A stretch of 64,000 nucleotides of DNA from Datura wrightii (Eukaryota > Streptophyta > Magnoliopsida > Solanales > Solanaceae): positions 171,435,001-171,499,000 of the forward strand of contig JASDFA010000016.1 of NCBI GenBank assembly GCA_035772735.1. Direction: 5' to 3'. Positions 22,874 to 34,114 of this stretch are shown one piece after another (position 1 is the stretch's first letter; every line of letters begins with the position of its first letter). The position numbers and the translations under genes are program-made. The notes below the pieces were generated by a model. That model did no database searches, was not told where the DNA came from, and saw only the letters and a list, made by a program, of their open reading frames with translations.

Positions 22874-25156
22874 GTGGAATCGTATATAGAGCTAGAAAGG
22901 ATATTTCACAGTAAACGAAGAGAAGCTCTACAAAGAAAGTTGCAGTTGCTCAGACAGATGATCATGGAGCAACAACAGAATCCACCGGTAGTACGGGCAG
23001 TGTTAGTGCCCGAAGAAGCAGCAGCTCGGCCGGTTCGCGAGGTGGCAATCCCACATGCCAATAATGTTACATCTAGTATCCGCAAACCTGAGCCAGGAGG
23101 GAGATTTGAACTTAAACAGAATATGGTGCAGTTGCTGCACACTAGCGGGCAGTTTACCGGTCTCCCTCATGAAGATCCACAACAGCATCTCCAAAATTTT
23201 TTGGAGATAAGTGACACTTACATCCCCGCTGGAGTGTCATCAGACTATGTCTGGCTTACATTATTCCCATTTTCATTATTGGGAGAAGCCAAGAGGTGGT
23301 TGAAAGCTGAGCCACCGAATCCTATTTCTACGTGGGATGATCTTGCACGGAAGTTTTTGATATGGTTTTTTCCCTTTGGTAAAACAGCAAGACTTAGAAG
23401 TCAGATTCTAAGATTCAAACAGAGAGAGGGAGAAAATTTATATCAGGCCTGGGAGAGATTTAAATCCATGTTGCGGGATTGTCCTCATCATCATCAGCCC
23501 AATGATGTGCTGGTGCACACATTTATAGAGGGTTTGGAACCCCACACCAAAATATTGCTAGACTCAGCAGCTGGAGGGCAAGCGCTGGAGAAAACTTATG
23601 AGGAGCTGTATACTTTGTTGAACCGTATTTCGCAGGGCAATCTAGAATGGAATGCTGATTCATCAAGATGTGGGACAAGGAAAGCAGCAGGAGTGCTTGA
23701 AGTGGATGGGTTTACAGCTATCGCTGCACAGATAGCTGCATTGCAAAATCAACTTAACACCCACTTTAGCAACATGACATTGAACCAGCCTCAAGCCCCA
23801 GTTAATGCAGTACAGCAAATGTGGTGTGAAGTGTGTGGAAGCAGTGATCACTCAGCTGAGTGTTGTGGAGCCAATCCTGACTCAGTAAACATTGTGGGTA
23901 ATGCGCAATGGAACCACCAGCAGTATGGTAGTAGCTATAACTCCAATTGGAGGAATCACCCTAATTTCTCATGGGGTAGCAACAACCATCAGGGCCAAAG
24001 TTCGGGTCAGGGTGTGCAAAGGAACCAAGGAGGGCAGCAGAATTATCAAGCACAATTCAGAAACGACAATGAACCTCCTCCACCACCATCACCCAGCATT
24101 GAGGAAATGTTCAAGACCATGATAGCTAACCAAGCTCAATTGCAGGCTGACTATGTGAAATTGGCAGCCGAAGTGAAAAACAACCAGTTAGCTACCAAGG
24201 CGCTTTAATATCAATTTGGGCAATTTGCTAGTGCCCAAAACACAAGGCCTAGAGGAGGACTGCCGAGCGACACGGATCCCAATCCCAAGCAGGTAAATGC
24301 AGTGACCACAAGGAGTGGTTTGCAGCTGAAAGAGGTAGAACCAGAAAGACCACCTCAACAGTCGGGAGAAGTAGAAGTTGAGAGGGAGCAAAGTACTGAA
24401 AGGGGGAAGACTAAGGAAGCTGAATCAGAAAGACCTCCACCCCCGTTCCCTCAACGACTAAAGAAACACAAGGAGGAGGCGTGTTTCAAGTAATTCATGG
24501 AGGTGCTGAAACAGGTACATATTAACTTACCTCTTGTTGATGTCTTGAAGGGAGTGCCAAAATATGCTAAGTATATAAAGGACATCGTAGCAAACAAAAG
24601 TCGGTTGACTGAGTATGCTACGGTAGTTCTAACGGAGGAGTGCACTTCCCGGATTCAAAATAGACTACCCACAAAGCTCAAAGACCCTGGGAGTTTTACT
24701 ATCCAGATTACTATTGGGCGGAGCATCCGAGCTCGTGGATTGTGTGACTTGGGAGCGAGCATAAATTTGATGCCTTCATCGGTATTTAGAAAGTTGGGTC
24801 TAGGGAGTCCTAGACCCACAACGGTAATCTTGCAGTTGGCGGATCGATCCTTAGCCAGACCGGATGGCATTGTTGAGGACGTTCTGGTGCAAGTTGGCTC
24901 CCTAATTTTCCTGGTAGATTTTGTCGTGCTGGATTTTGAACCAGACGCGGAAGTCACATTTATTTTGGGACGTCCTTTCTTGGCAACCGAGAAAGCACTA
25001 ATTGACGTAGCTGCGGGGCAGCTAACAATGCAAGCACATGACAAGGTGGAGGTGTTCGAGGTGTACAAGGCACCCAAGCTCCCGATGGTGCATGAAGAAC
25101 TCTCGGTGATCAATGTGGTTGATCAAGGTGATAATAAGCAGATGAAGGATTCATGA
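22874..25156 (+). pseudogene. gag-pro: gag-protease of Ath-2 (Athila/Tat type)
   Basis: One reading frame holds capsid, nucleocapsid and protease, broken only by TAA at 24206 and TAA at 24491. Capsid motifs are FELKQNMVQLLHTSGQF, HEDPQQHLQNFLEI, AKRWLKAEPPNPISTWDDL and LYQAWERFKSMLRDCPHH. A CCHC knuckle, CEVCGSSDHSAECC, lies at 23825-23866, followed by an Asn/Gln/Gly-rich stretch. The linker contains AVTTRSGL. Protease has GLCDLGASINLMP near 24739 and ILGRPFLAT near 24970. The usual start codon is GTG here (22874), so translation might begin at ATG 22958. Length about 760 codons. RT should follow but is absent. Confidence 0.92.
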
Positions 25157-25557
25157 GAGTTAATGGGAAAACCACCGGAAAGGTGTAAGCACTACTGGGG
25201 GGAGGACGGTGATCGAGAGAAATCGTCCATCACCCTAGAGGACAATTGAGCTTAACGACGTCGAGCCGCGACGGTAAACCAGGCGCTGCACGGGAGGCAA
25301 CCCGTGAAACATTTTTCTTTCTTTTTGTAAAGTGTAAATAGATTTTTCTTTTCTTTTTCTTTTTCTTGATTTACTACAATTTGTTTTCGTGTTAGTTTTT
25401 GTTTATTTGTATTTAGAGTGAAACCTATAAATCTAACCAATTTTGTATAGTGAGATAAATTTCAGGTCAAACGGAGAAAAATATGCACGGAATCGCGAAG
25501 GAAAAGTCGAGGTATGAAAAATTAATAAAAAGTGGCAACCAGTGAGCTGAGGCGACA

Positions 25558-25692
25558 GCTCCGTGTCACGGAGCGTTACCTCCGTGACACGTTGAGGTAG
25601 AATCCGGAAATTTTAAAAATTTCCAGAACAGTCTCGCGATGGCTCCGTGTCACGGAGGCAGTGCACCGCGATGCACTCCGTGACACATTGCC
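25558..25692 (+). repeat. Internal copy of the LTR palindrome island in Ath-2
   Basis: CTCCGTGTCACGGAG, CTCCGTGACACG and the pair CGTGTCACGGAGGCAGTGC / GCACTCCGTGACAC repeat here. The segment 25646-25690 matches LTR positions 21735-21780 and 31399-31444 almost base for base. It lies about 900 bases upstream of ORF2. Confidence 0.85.
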
Positions 25693-26539
25693 TTGTATAT
25701 CACGACGGGTCACACTGGGTCGCCGGGTGACCCGCGCGATTTCCTTACTTTTTAACCCCGAAAACCCTCCCTTTTCCCTTATTTTTTAATCCCTCCACGA
25801 CCAAACCCCCGAAAACCCATCCCCTACCAACGTGACACGGAGTAAGGTAAGAAATTCAACGATTTTTCTTCGATTCTTCAAAGACAAGGTATGTTTTCTG
25901 ATTTCCTCTCCAATTGTTGTCGATTTTCTTCGATATTGAGCATGGGAGGTGAGCTAAATTGCCCTACGTAGTAATTAATCATGAATTCGAGTTAATTGTT
26001 GTTGATGAATGTTCGGAATGTCGTTATGATTGCTTGATCTTGTCGATTGCATAAATTAATCGAATTTAATTGATAATATCAATTCTAGGGCTTGTATGTT
26101 GAATTTGAAGTTGAAAATGTATTGAGTTGTGAATTTTATACCGGGATGGATGTGTTGAATGAGATGATTCGATGTACAAATTGTTAGGATGTTAATAGAA
26201 CGACTGATTCTCGGGTTAAGGGAATGTTGAAATTTGTAAGAATTTGGTTAGTTGTATAGGTTCATGTAGATAAATTTTTGTTGTTGTTTTTGTTTCTTTA
26301 CTAAGTGTGATGGTTAAAATATTAGCGATGGTAGTGATTGAGATTAGCTGTACGAAGTCTGAGTAGTACGCAGAAGTTATACCGTCGAATTTTTCGAACG
26401 CACTAAGCATGATTGTATAGTTGTTTATTGTGTGTAAATAAAGATAATCTTACCATATTGTTGTAACTGTAGCTAAGGACTAAGTGTGGGGTAACCAATC
26501 GTAACCCGACCTTAGCCGAAGTTAATATCCATGAGCTTA

Positions 26540-26568
26540 ACATTGATCTTGTTTACTTGGGTTGACAG
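26540..26568 (+). promoter_or_regulatory. Candidate 3' splice site before ORF2 of Ath-2
   Basis: A TAAC branch-like site, a T-rich stretch and ACAG end at 26568, five bases before the ORF2 ATG. With the donor at 25889 this would give an intron of 680 bases, close to the 694 predicted in Ath-3. Confidence 0.5.
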
Positions 26569-26573
26569 GTAAA

Positions 26574-27794
26574 ATGGCAAGCCGACAAGATAAAGGAAAA
26601 GGCACATCAACTTCAGGCGCCGGAAGGAAGCGAATCAGACTGGGCACAGCAGTCCCAGCTGCACCAGCAGTTCCACGCGGCCAACGCCGCCAATACGGAA
26701 CAAGATGGGTGACTGATGAGGGGAAAAATTGGTACACAAAGCACAAAAAAAACAAATATTTCCCCGAGGAGCATATAGCACGGGAACCATTGGCACAGGA
26801 GTTCCCTAGAATGGTCCACCGGATCGAGGCAGCTGGGCGCAATTTCATATTTGAGGAGCCCAAGGAATGCAATTTGCACCTGGTTCGGGAGTTCTATGCC
26901 AATTGGAACCCGACGATCAGAAGTCACACCATCAAGATCAGAGGACAAATAGTCACTCTGGAGCCCCACCACCTTAATGCCATCATAGGAGCGGGGGACA
27001 CAGACACCCACGTACTCCGATAGCTGAACATTACCCCACCATATGCGGACATCAGACGCACATTGTGTGGGACCCGATCGACAGCTAGATGGAGCAGACA
27101 CAAAGAGAGGGGCTACCACCAGACTTTTCCATATTCACAGACGAACAGGGAAGCCCGAATCTGGTTGAAGATAGTCTTCTCATGCCTAATCCCGGGGGTA
27201 TATATGACAGATGTAACCCGGGATCGTGTATGCCTGGTGTACGCCCTTATGAAAAGGCTGGAGATCAACGTTGGGGCGGTAATTATCTCCGCCATGAAGA
27301 GAGCCCGGTTGCACCAGGGGCACATGTATAGCTTTGGTGGACTAATCACCACCTTCCTCAGGGGCCTAGATGTCGAGGAGGAGGCCCTTGACTATATCCC
27401 GCAGATGAAGCGGCGGGCCTTAGATGTTACTAAAACTAAGGCTCCCGACACCACCCACGGGCCAGTGCTTACACTTGGCGAGCGACATGCTCATGATGAC
27501 CAGTATATGGCTTGGATGTATGGGATGCAGATGCTCCAACTGAAGATAGGTGGGAGGCCGGCGACAGAGGAGGAGCTATGGCAGCTCGAGCTAGACTACC
27601 CTTTCGGCGAAAACGCCAGGGCTCTATGCCGAGTGGGGCCAGCATTTGTAGAGCCCACAGATGATGATGTCCCCACAGACGAGGAGACACGTCGGGAGGA
27701 CTCCGATGTGGAGTCCGATGATGACAACGGAGGCGACTCGAACATGGGAGATGAAGCAACAGCACCCGACGAAGAAGTGGAATACTTTGACTGA
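26574..27794 (+). pseudogene. ORF2 of Ath-2, 'putative plant transposon protein' type
   Basis: ATG 26574 (MASRQDKGKG) to stop 27792-27794, about 406 codons, interrupted only by TAG at 27021. The core is HLVREFYANWNPTI followed by an RGQIVTLEPHHLNAIIG segment, then a helical region (LVYALMKRLEINVGAVI). The tail is strongly acidic (DDDVPTDEE ... DEEVEYF). It shares the LVREFYAN motif and layout with ORF2 of Ath-3. Comparable ORFs are common in pol-less gypsy elements of plants; the role is unknown, sometimes compared with the env-like position of Athila. The N-terminus is basic and Ser/Gly-rich. No signal peptide or membrane segment is evident. Confidence 0.8.
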
Positions 27795-29362
27795 TCAGGG
27801 AGTTCCACCACCCGATTTTGTGCTATTTTAATATTTGTGAACATTGGGGACAATGTTCGAACTAAGTGTGGGGTTGGAGTAGTTAGGTGCTGGGATGGGC
27901 TGTTTTGTATGTATGCTTTATTCTGTTGTCGTGTATGTGAAAATTTGTTTGTCCCTGTGAGTGTGAATTGTTAAGTGTTATTCTGTATTTGTAAATGTTT
28001 GTTAAATTGATGTGTGTTTCTGAATGTTACTAGCTGATTCTGATTCTGTACATATTTTTGTTATCGAAATGATTGATAAATTTTTTTTTAAATTGTACAT
28101 ATTTTTCTATCGAAATGATCGATATTTTCAACATTTTTTGACTTCTTGGGTTTCTCGGCGTTTGTTTTCGGTTCTTTCACCGAGATTAGTCCCATTGAAC
28201 CGAAGTCATAGTAGTGACTGTTCCCTATGATGGATGGATGACGATCGTCTTAAGGGAAATGTAGTCGTTAGGAGTAGAATTTTTTCAAGTATTTTTCAGT
28301 TTTTTTCTTTGGTGGGTTGCATCCCAAAACCTGTAGTTACTGGATGGTTGCGAAATTCTGGTTGCGTGTTGTACATGATATTCAAAATGCAAAGGTGATT
28401 CGTATGAAAGCATGCAAATTTGTAAATATGTTGAGATACCTAGGCCATAGAGTTCGATTCAGTGTGATTGAGGCTTAATGTTTGAATTCCTGTAATTAGC
28501 TGATTGAAGAGTCTGTGAATACATCTTGAATTGAGCATGTGCAAAAAGTGTGAAGTGAGGTGTTGTTATTCCATGCTATTGTGAAATGTCTAGAAATTGC
28601 CTGGTGTGTGTACAAAACGAAATGAAGGAGGTGTATTGTAGGAAAGGATGTAGGCATTTCTTTGTTTTAACCAAGAGTTTCTACTTTTCCTTGTTGTACC
28701 CACCTTGATTGTATACCCTAGTCAGCCCGTTGAGCCTTTAGCCGATTATTTTTTCTTTTGTCATAAAGTGTAAACCGATCTTAATTCCTTCTTTTCATTA
28801 GCCGTAAAGTCGATACAAAACTCTTAAGCACTTAAGAAAAGAAAATCATTTTCCCGAAGTGTCAAAGAGTGAGAATGGTGAAAAGAAAAAGAAAAGCAGA
28901 GTGATAGAAGAAAAGAAAAGGTTGAAGGTGCACTTGCTATAAATAAACAATAATGAAGGTGCATGAATAATCTTTGTTGTTGTGTCAAGTGTGCTTAATG
29001 CAATGGGCCATACTAAAGAAAATCATCAAGAATGGGATGATGAAAAAAAAGAAACAATGTCCATGAGTTGATGGGATGTGTTGAAAAGGCGCTTAAGGAT
29101 GCTAGTGGCTATTATTGGCTAACCCAATATTTACTAGTTCCGTAGCTTCCATTACAACCCGTTCAAGTCCTACGTGATCTTACATCGCACTTCTTTATAT
29201 TAGTGGAGTAATACACTAAGGGCAAGCTTATGGGTCATGACATGATGCATGTGAATTCTTTTGGGAGAGAGAGCGAAATTGTTTTTACATGCCCCTGCTT
29301 GAATTCTTGTAAGTCATATGAGCAAAAAGGGGTAGATTCTCTTGTGTTGTGAGGGCACATGC
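27795..29362 (+). other. 3' non-coding region of Ath-2
   Basis: No gene. Includes a short imperfect direct repeat near 28045-28130 (ATTTTT-CTATCGAAATGAT), an A/G-rich tract at 28861-28925 and phrases shared with Ath-3 (TTGAGCCTTTA near 28731; TTGTTGTGAGGG-like near 29344). In Ath-3 the last phrase is followed by about 300 more bases and the LTR. Here the sequence switches to Tek-2 pol at 29363. Confidence 0.8.
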
Positions 29363-30963
29363 TTGATGATTTATTTGAATAGCTTCAGGGTTCCAAGTGT
29401 TTCTCAAAGATATATCTCCGGTCCGAGTATCACCAACTCATAGTTTGAGAGTGTGACATCCCGAAGACAGCCTTCAGAAAGCGGTATGGCCATTATGAGT
29501 TTGTAGTTTTGTCTTTTGGACTAACAAATGCTCCTACAACTTTTATGGACCTGATGAACAGGGTGTTCAAGCCATATTTGGATATGTTCATGATTGTGTT
29601 CATTGATGACATCTTGATATACTCTCGGAGCAAGGAGGAGCATGCTGCTCATTTGAGAGTAGTGCTTCACACTCTCAAGGATCGCCAATTATATGCCAAA
29701 TTCAGCAAGTGCGATTTTTGGTTGAACTCCGTAGAATTTTTGGGCCATGTGGTATCATGTGAGGGTATAAAGGTGGATTCTCAGAAAATCGAGGCGGTGA
29801 AGAATCGGCCTAGATCGGTGAATTCTTCAAATATTTGGAGTTTCTTGGGTTTAGCTGGCTACTATCAGAGATTTGTTGAATATTTCTCATCTATTGCAGC
29901 ACCCTTGACCAAATTGACCCAGAAGAAGGTGAAATTTCAATGGTCGGAGACTTGTGAGAAGAGCTTCCAAGAGTTAATACCCGACTTACTTTAGCACCAG
30001 TATTAACTTTACCGGAGGGTACTGATGGGTTCGTGGTGTATTGTGATGCTTCCAGGATCGGACTTGGGGGTGTGGTGATGCAGCACGGGAAAGTTATAGC
30101 ATATGCTTCTAGACAATTGAAAGTTCATGAGAAGAATTATCCGACCCATGATCTTGAATTGGCCGCGGTGGTATTCGCCTTAAGATATGGCGATATTATT
30201 TGTACGGGGTCCACGTTAATATATTTACTGATCATAAGAGCTTGCAATATGTGTTTACGCAGAAGGATCTTAATCTTTGGCAAAGAAGGTGGTTGGAGCT
30301 ACTCAAGGACTACGATATGAGCGTCCTTTACCATTCGGGTAAGGCTAATGTAGTAGTGGACACACTTAGTAGGATCTCTATGTAGAGTGTGTCCCATGTG
30401 GATGAAGAGAAGAAGGAGTTGGTGAAGGACATGCATTGACTTGCTAGGTTGTGAGTTAGGTTGGTTGACTCGACTGATGGCGGTGTTGTTGTCTAGGGCA
30501 GATCAAAATCGTCCTTGGTGACTGATGAGAAGGCTAGACAAGATTGAGGACTTGATTTTGGTAAAGTTGAAGCAAGCCGTTCAAAATCAAAAGGTATAGG
30601 TCTTCTCCAAAGGGGGAGATGGTGTGCTTCGGTACCACGGTTGCTTATGTGTTTCGGACGTGGACGATTTGAGGAGTCAGATGTTGCACGAGGCTCATGG
30701 GTCCAGGTATTCTATCCATCTAGGTATCACCAAGATGTACAGTTACTTACGGGAAATTTATTGGTGGAATGGCATGAAGAAGACATGGTAGAATTCATAG
30801 CTAAGTGCCCTAACTGTCAGCAAGTAAAGGTCGAGCACCAGGACCGGGAGGTGTACTTCAGGATATTAGCATTCCTACTTGGAAGTGGGAAGAAATTAAT
30901 ATGTATTTCATCACAGGTTTACCTCATACTCGTCGACAATATGACTCCATTTGGGTTGTGATG
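29363..30963 (+). pseudogene. pol: Second copy (B) of Tek-2 pol fragment: RT-RNaseH-integrase N-terminus
   Basis: This is a duplicate of 19699-21300 with about 2% differences. It starts at TTGATGATTTATTTGA shared with the parent and ends at the same integrase codon where the LTR enters. FIDD is at 29599-29610. It shares the parent's TAG in the DDLFD-LQG segment and the missing base in RNase H, so it was copied after these mutations. Copy B keeps some presumably ancestral residues lost in A (TNAPTTF against TNSPTTF). The base flank before the LTR is TGATG, one change from TGGTG. Confidence 0.93.
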
Positions 30964-32381
30964 TGATCTTGGGCAAATTTATATGCCCAAGTGATACTCA
31001 AACGTACCATTTTAGCCTTGTTTATCTACCAATGTGTATACATTCTCATGTAATTGGTAATAAAATGTGAATTTATACTAACCAACATGATTAGCATTGT
31101 TTTGCAGGTAAAATGTGATTTTGGGAAGCTTAAATGCATGTTGGATGATATCGGAGTTGGACTTGGATGCGAGCAAGGGAAAAGGCATTGGACAGCATGA
31201 AATAAAGGGGCTCCACAATGGAGCCGTGTCACGCTGCCATCGCGGAGGCATTCTGCCTGGATAGGGAAAATTCGCCCAAATTCCAGAGAGGGTCCGCGTC
31301 TGCTCCGTGGCACGGTGGCCTGGCTCCGCGTTGCACGTCGTGCCACGTTGATCCTTAATTCCTGGACCCCCAATTCCAGTGAGGGTCCACGTCCGTAGCG
31401 TGTCACGGAGGCAGTGCTCCACGATGCACTTCGTGACACGTTGCTCGTTATTCCGGGAAAAATTCCCAGCAGTATAAATAGAACACTTAGGTTCATTTTT
31501 GAATATTCTGACTTGGTGGAGCAAGGACGTGGGTTACAGGCAGTTGAGGGACGAAAATATCAGGGTTTTTTCTCTCTTTCTTTCTTCTTTAATTCAATTG
31601 CTTGTATGATTAACACTCATTTTAAGATGTTTAATCCACAAATGAGTGGCTAATTACTCTTCCTGCTGAGGTTATGAACAATTGTGATGAAATTTGATCA
31701 TTGATTCTTTGGTTTTTCATCTTTTCTTCCATGTTGCTCTATTAATTCTTGTTCTTACTGCATTAATGTGTGGCCTACGTTAATGTACATCTAAAAAGTC
31801 CGGTTTCACTCGAGAGAGCAAGAAATTGGAAAGTTGTGAATTAATAGGATATGTTCTTTACTTGGTTTGGGAAAATTGAGTCTTGATTTGCTTTCAGGAT
31901 AGAAATATACCTGAAAGTCGTATTAGTCAATTTAGGAACCGAAATTGTATGGCTAGAACATGAATTGCATTTGATCACAGAAATGTAGACGGATGGTTCA
32001 TGATTCTTAAGTGAGGTTAAATACGAGAGTTTTAATCTCTTGGAAAATGTTCTTGGCTAGCAACTGGAGGAAAAGATTAACCAAATTACGATGATAATTA
32101 ATTTCATTACATGTTCGTTTAACCTCAGCATGCTCTCATTCATAGTTCAGATTCAAAGTAGATAATTGTTTTTTGCTTTAGTATAAAAATTATAAAACAA
32201 ACTATCAAACTTTTGGTTACACTGTTGTCTGCATTTTTAGAAGTAAAATATAGTACACTTGAGCAAATTGCACTTCATCCAAGTCTCTGAGGGATCGATA
32301 CTTGGCTTACTAAAGCCACTTACTACTTGTTCGACCACGTGCACTTTCGTGTCATTTTATACCCCACAAATCACGCGAACA
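30964..32381 (+). repeat. Right LTR of Ath-2, 1418 bases
   Basis: Same length and ends as 21301-22718. It is preceded by Tek-2 pol instead of an Athila polypurine tract and followed by the TSD TGGTG and the rest of the Tek-2 integrase. TATAAATA at 31473-31480. Confidence 0.95.
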
Positions 32382-33407
32382 TGGTGGACAGGTTGACCAA
32401 GGCTGCACATTTTCTACTGGTCAAAACCACGGATTCGGCGGAAGATTATGCCAAATTATATATCCGGGAGCTAGTCCGATTGCATGGAGTGCGCTTATCC
32501 ATTATTTCAGATAGAGGTACTCAATTTACCTCTTAGTTTTGGAAGTCATTTCAAAGAGGATTGGGTACACAGGTTAAGCTCAGCACATTATTTCATCCGC
32601 AAACGGAGGGTCAACCCAAGGAAAAAATTAGTCCAAACCCTCGAGGACATATTGAGAGCATGCGTGATTGAATTCAGAGGTAGCTAGGATGAGCATTTTC
32701 CACTTATCGAGTTTGCATATAATAACTACTATCATTCCAGTATCCAGATGGAACTGTTCGAGGCTCTCTATGGGCGGAGATGTTGGTCGCCTATTGGATG
32801 GTTTGATGTTGGCGAAGCGGCGATAATAGGACCATATTTGATTTACGAGGCTATGGAGAAGGTTCAATTGATAATGGAGATGGTTCAATTGATAAGGGAC
32901 CGGTTGAAAACTGCCCAGAGTTGCCAAAAGCCCTATGCTAATGTGGGGAGAAGAGAATTAGAATTTGAAGTCAATGACTAGGTATTTCTGAAAGTGTCTC
33001 CCATGAAGGGAGTGATGAGGTTCAGAAAGAAGGGGAAACTTAGTCCCCGCTGTGTCGGCCCGTACAAGATCGTGAGACGTGTTGGCAAGGTGGCCTATGA
33101 GTTGGAGTTGCCTTTAGAATTAGCTTCTGTGCATCCTATATTCCATGTGTCGCTCTTGAAGAAGTTTTTGGGTGACCCAGCTCTAGTCGTCCTGGTGGAC
33201 AGTGTTGGTGTAAAAGACAGCCTTAGTTATTAGGAGGTTCTGGTAGAAATACTGGATCATCAAGTTCGAAGGCTAAGGAACAAGGAAGTAGCTTCGATTA
33301 AAGTGTTATGGAGGAATCAACATGTTGAAGGAGCTACGTAGGAAGCCGAAGCGGACATGATGGCTAAGTACCCATATTTATTCTCTACCAGCTCAGTTTC
33401 AGCTTGA
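32382..33407 (+). pseudogene. pol: pol of Tek-2, last part: integrase core and chromodomain-like tail
   Basis: It continues the integrase exactly after the TSD: VDRLTKAAHF, then IISDRGTQFT, a stop, a frameshifted HPQTEGQ region where the catalytic Glu is unclear, then LEDILRACVIEF. SPIGWFDVGE and SPMKGVMRF-KKGKLSPR lead to the C-terminal domain. The chromodomain-like tail (RRLRNKEVASIKVLW, EAEADMMAKYPYLF) ends at 33407. A six-codon tandem duplication (VQLIME repeated as VQLIRD) lies near 32857-32895. Confidence 0.9.
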
Positions 33408-33638
33408 GGTATCAGTTTTGCACTCAGACTCTATTTAGTTTTCATGTTCAGTTCATGTGCGCAAGTTTCTTTTATGTATGTGGATGTATGTATAATTCGT
33501 TTATTCAGTTCAGCTGTGTATTTTGAATCGGAGGTAGTCATCCCATCAATTTTTGATTTATATAATTAGTATTTGAAGATGATAATTGCATCTCTCTGCT
33601 TTTCTACATGTTTTCCAACATTCGAGGAAGAATATTCC

Positions 33639-33652
33639 CAAGGGGGAGATAA
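33639..33652 (+). other. Polypurine tract of Tek-2
   Basis: AAGGGGGAGATAA immediately before the 3' LTR, after the ATTCGAGGAAGAATATTCCC segment typical of this lineage. Confidence 0.85.
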
Positions 33653-34114
33653 TGTTATATCCCGGAAGCTCAAAGATCGGACCTGTGAGATGAAACGGAG
33701 AAAAGTTTTAAAAACTAGCACCAGGCACAGAACGAGTCGTGAGATGACCCCTTTGTGTAGCCTACGAGTTGTGATGTGACTCGTGGGAGGTTAGGTGAGG
33801 AATTTGGTAATTTGAGAAAAAATGATCCCCACGGGGTGACCACGACTCGTGGTCAGACCCCACGAGTTGTTAGGTCAGTTGTGGGGTGGGTGAGTAAGAA
33901 AAGAAAAGAAAAGAAAGAGGGTTAGTGGACTTGACGGAAGGACCCCAAGAGTCGTGGTCAGTCCCCACGATTCGTGGGGAGGGTCGCGTTCAGCTAGTTG
34001 AGAAAATAATTTGGCATGTAGGCAGTGTACATAACGGGTGGTGACCACGAGTCATGGTCACCAGTAACGAGTCGTGAGGTTGCCCGTGATGATCCTAGAC
34101 GATCAGCTGAACAG

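Larger units (their letters stand above)
25157..26573 (+). other. Spacer between gag-pro and ORF2 of Ath-2
   Basis: No gene. It contains the conserved phrase GGGAGGCAACCCGTG (25289-25303), seen at the end of pol in related elements, so pol appears cleanly deleted between gag-pro and this point. At 25558-25692 it carries the same palindrome island as the element's LTR, including about 45 bases nearly identical to 31399-31444. Good splice donors occur at 25847 (AAG/GTAAGA) and 25889 (AAG/GTATGT), ahead of the acceptor at 26568. Confidence 0.8.
21301..32381 (+). mobile_element. Ath-2: pol-less Athila-like element with gag-pro and ORF2, chimeric 3' end
   Basis: LTRs are 21301-22718 and 30964-32381, both 1418 bases. 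An Asp-tRNA primer site follows the left LTR. The internal region has gag-protease and a separate ORF2, but no RT, RNase H or integrase of Athila type. From 29363 to 30963 the internal region is not Athila but a second copy of the flanking Tek-2 pol, and no polypurine tract precedes the right LTR. TGGTG flanks the whole. It would need enzymes from another element. Confidence 0.92.

Noticed and set aside
24655..25113. Minus-strand 152-codon frame
   Set aside because: Exact opposite strand of the conserved Ath-2 protease domain.
26613..27119. Minus-strand 168-codon frame
   Set aside because: Lies opposite Ath-2 ORF2, which has the recognisable domain and good start.
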